Source: CAZSWR01 sp964610885
GTDB lineage: Bacteria > Bacteroidota > Ignavibacteria > Kapaibacteriales > UBA2268
Direction: 5' to 3'
NCBI GenBank assembly: GCA_964610885.1
Contig: CAZSWR010000138.1
Location: 1 to 5,384, forward strand
DNA: 5,384 nt
The translations under genes were made by a program, and so were the position numbers. Positions 4,575-5,384 of this stretch are shown one piece after another. How positions within the stretch are numbered: position 1 is the stretch's first letter; the number at the start of each line of letters is the position of its first letter. Below the pieces are notes generated by a model that was given only the letters and a program-made list of their open reading frames with translations, was not told the DNA's origin and did no database searches.

Positions 4575-5090
4575 ATGATTATCAGAGCAACGAGTAAATT
4601 ATTAAATATTTCTGGCATTAAACCCGTGAAGTTTGAGAATAACTCAGATGAGGTATTCCCTGGGGAATGGTATGCAAAAACAGTTAGGACCGGCCAGATG
4701 GGGCGGTTAGCCATATTATTCCTCCATAGTCAAACAAAAATATCAATAATATGCCAAACGAAGTCGTTGAAACTGGCGATCAAGCAATTGCCGGGCAAAT
4801 TACGGGACTATTTGGTTCGACATAAATTCGAGACTCTCATCGATTCATTCGATATAAACTCTGATGCTCAGGTTTTTACAACCAATAGTAAGACTACGCT
4901 AGGGTTTATGAATCAGCTAAGTATGAATATTGAATGGAATATGGGCATGGCGGAGTCACAAGAAAGAATTGATTGCGGCGAGATTGAAGATATTCTCTCG
5001 AAGTACCTGTTCTCAATTGACGGAAAGGCCGGGAAATATGAAACAACTATAGATATTCTTAACAGAATCACAACCCCAACATCGCGGTAG
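4575..5090 (+). CDS. DUF6933-like protein
   Basis: The product has 171 residues. The start MIIRATSKLLN, then GEWYAKTVR (30-38), a strand ILFLHSQTKISIIC (47-60) and the late KTTLGFMNQL (106-115) match my memory of DUF6933: M-I-x-x-A-T-x-K-L near the N-terminus, a W-Y/H-A motif, a strand reading like LLFxNxxT, and a T-x-x-S-x-L-G-x-M-N motif. No biochemical role is known for that domain. The usual T-N-R-S appears here as T-N-S-K, a possible divergence. Residues 122-171 extend past the motif and look less conserved. No signal peptide or membrane helix is evident. The gene begins 5 nt after its neighbour and closes the cluster; the 54 nt that follow are AT-rich without a terminator-like hairpin. 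Confidence 0.78.
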   Translation: MIIRATSKLLNISGIKPVKFENNSDEVFPGEWYAKTVRTGQMGRLAILFLHSQTKISIICQTKSLKLAIKQLPGKLRDYLVRHKFETLIDSFDINSDAQVFTTNSKTTLGFMNQLSMNIEWNMGMAESQERIDCGEIEDILSKYLFSIDGKAGKYETTIDILNRITTPTSR

Positions 5091-5288
5091 AAACCGCTTA
5101 AAAATATAATTATTACTTGGAATTTATTCGCGTATTTTGTAAATTAATACTCATTCTTTTTCGGGCGCAATAAAAGTCTTTGCCGCAATATTTCACAATT
5201 TGGATTTCTGAATATTATGAATAGCGGGAGAGGGGTGCTACATGAAATCTGCTGGCTTAGAAAAACCTTTATCATACGCAAAATAAAA
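5091..5288. other. AT-rich intergenic region with a mini-ORF
   Basis: No gene of normal length is visible. The first half is AT-rich and I see no convincing Bacteroidota promoter or terminator. GGGAGAGGGG at 5225-5234 is the most SD-like sequence of the window and is followed 7 nt later by an ATG at 5242, which opens a 14-codon frame ending with TAA at 5284-5286. Confidence 0.5.
5242..5286 (+). CDS. Possible 14-residue leader peptide upstream of the last gene
   Basis: The frame encodes MKSAGLEKPLSYAK and stops 2 nt before the ATG of the following partial gene. A purine-rich GGGAGAGGGG lies 7 nt upstream. This arrangement would fit translational coupling or a leader peptide. The peptide has no recognisable features and may be chance, so confidence is low. 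Confidence 0.25.
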   Translation: MKSAGLEKPLSYAK

Positions 5289-5384
5289 ATGAACATGGTA
5301 CCAATTGATGAAACATATGATTTTCGAAAAGACACTAATTGTGGCGACCCCGATACAGATAGTCAAAAACTATATGAATCACAC
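5289..5384 (+). CDS. N-terminal part of a DUF6994-like protein, cut by the window edge
   Basis: The frame is open from ATG 5289 to the last base and gives 32 residues. IDETYDFRKDT followed by GDPDTDSQKLYESH resembles the start of a family I recall as DUF6994: F/Y-D-F-x-x-D, then a D-P-D-x-x-S motif, then a Y-H...LWSK-LP motif that would lie just outside the window. The glycine-Asp-Pro-Asp run at 19-22 is the best evidence. The same frame could start earlier at ATG 5217, adding 24 residues that do not look conserved, or at ATG 5295, so the start is uncertain. It lies about 200 nt after the three-gene cluster on the same strand. Family function is unknown. Confidence 0.6.
   Translation, partial: MNMVPIDETYDFRKDTNCGDPDTDSQKLYESH

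Noticed and set aside
5117..5139. Bacteroidota-type promoter (TTG ... TATTTTG) before the last gene
   Set aside because: The -7 element lacks one base of TAnnTTTG and the spacing is about 13 nt instead of about 19.

Overview
The window looks like an accessory stretch of a Bacteroidota chromosome. No taxonomic marker gene is present. The inference rests on a Bacteroidota-type IS200-like/RAYT transposase tail followed by GGGGCGTTAGCCC-type hairpins, a pirin of the type common in that phylum, AT-rich non-pirin genes, weak AAGGA-type ribosome binding sites, and several small orphan families I associate with Bacteroidota. Every gene called is on the + strand.

Layout. 2-226: C-terminal end of a REP-associated tyrosine transposase (RAYT), cut by the window edge. 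231-455: five REP-like imperfect hairpins, three with a conserved TCTTCGTAG tail; two of them face each other as a BIME-like inverted pair. 510-902: a SnoaL-like (NTF2-fold) protein. 945-1010 and 1461-1526: two copies of a 66-nt intergenic module whose core hairpin shows a compensatory base-pair change. 1029-1102: a 5' fragment of a GNAT acetyltransferase gene, directly ahead of a small gene (1112-1456) for a four-cysteine, membrane-anchored protein. 1569-2378: an unrecognised 269-residue protein. 2383-2829: the intact GNAT acetyltransferase. 2973-3860: a complete pirin with all four metal ligands and a duplicated SD/start region. 3917-3968: a decayed copy of the GNAT 3' end. 4010-5090: a tight three-gene cluster of small proteins (unknown acidic protein, cysteine-cluster protein, DUF6933-like protein). 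5289-5384: the start of a further small protein (DUF6994-like), cut by the window edge.

How it hangs together. I see no single pathway. The region reads as an accumulation site for small single-domain genes, in which pieces of one GNAT locus (5' end, whole gene, 3' end) and a short structured intergenic repeat mark the joins between unrelated cargo. The GNAT and pirin genes are visibly more GC-rich than the genes around them, which fits separate origins. Intergenic repeats and gene fragments support repeated recombination here. No integrase, complete transposon, attC site or CRISPR array is visible, so the mechanism is open. The best candidates for something undescribed are the RAYT/REP unit with its TCTTCGTAG tail, the covarying intergenic hairpin module, and the GNAT-bracketed mosaic.
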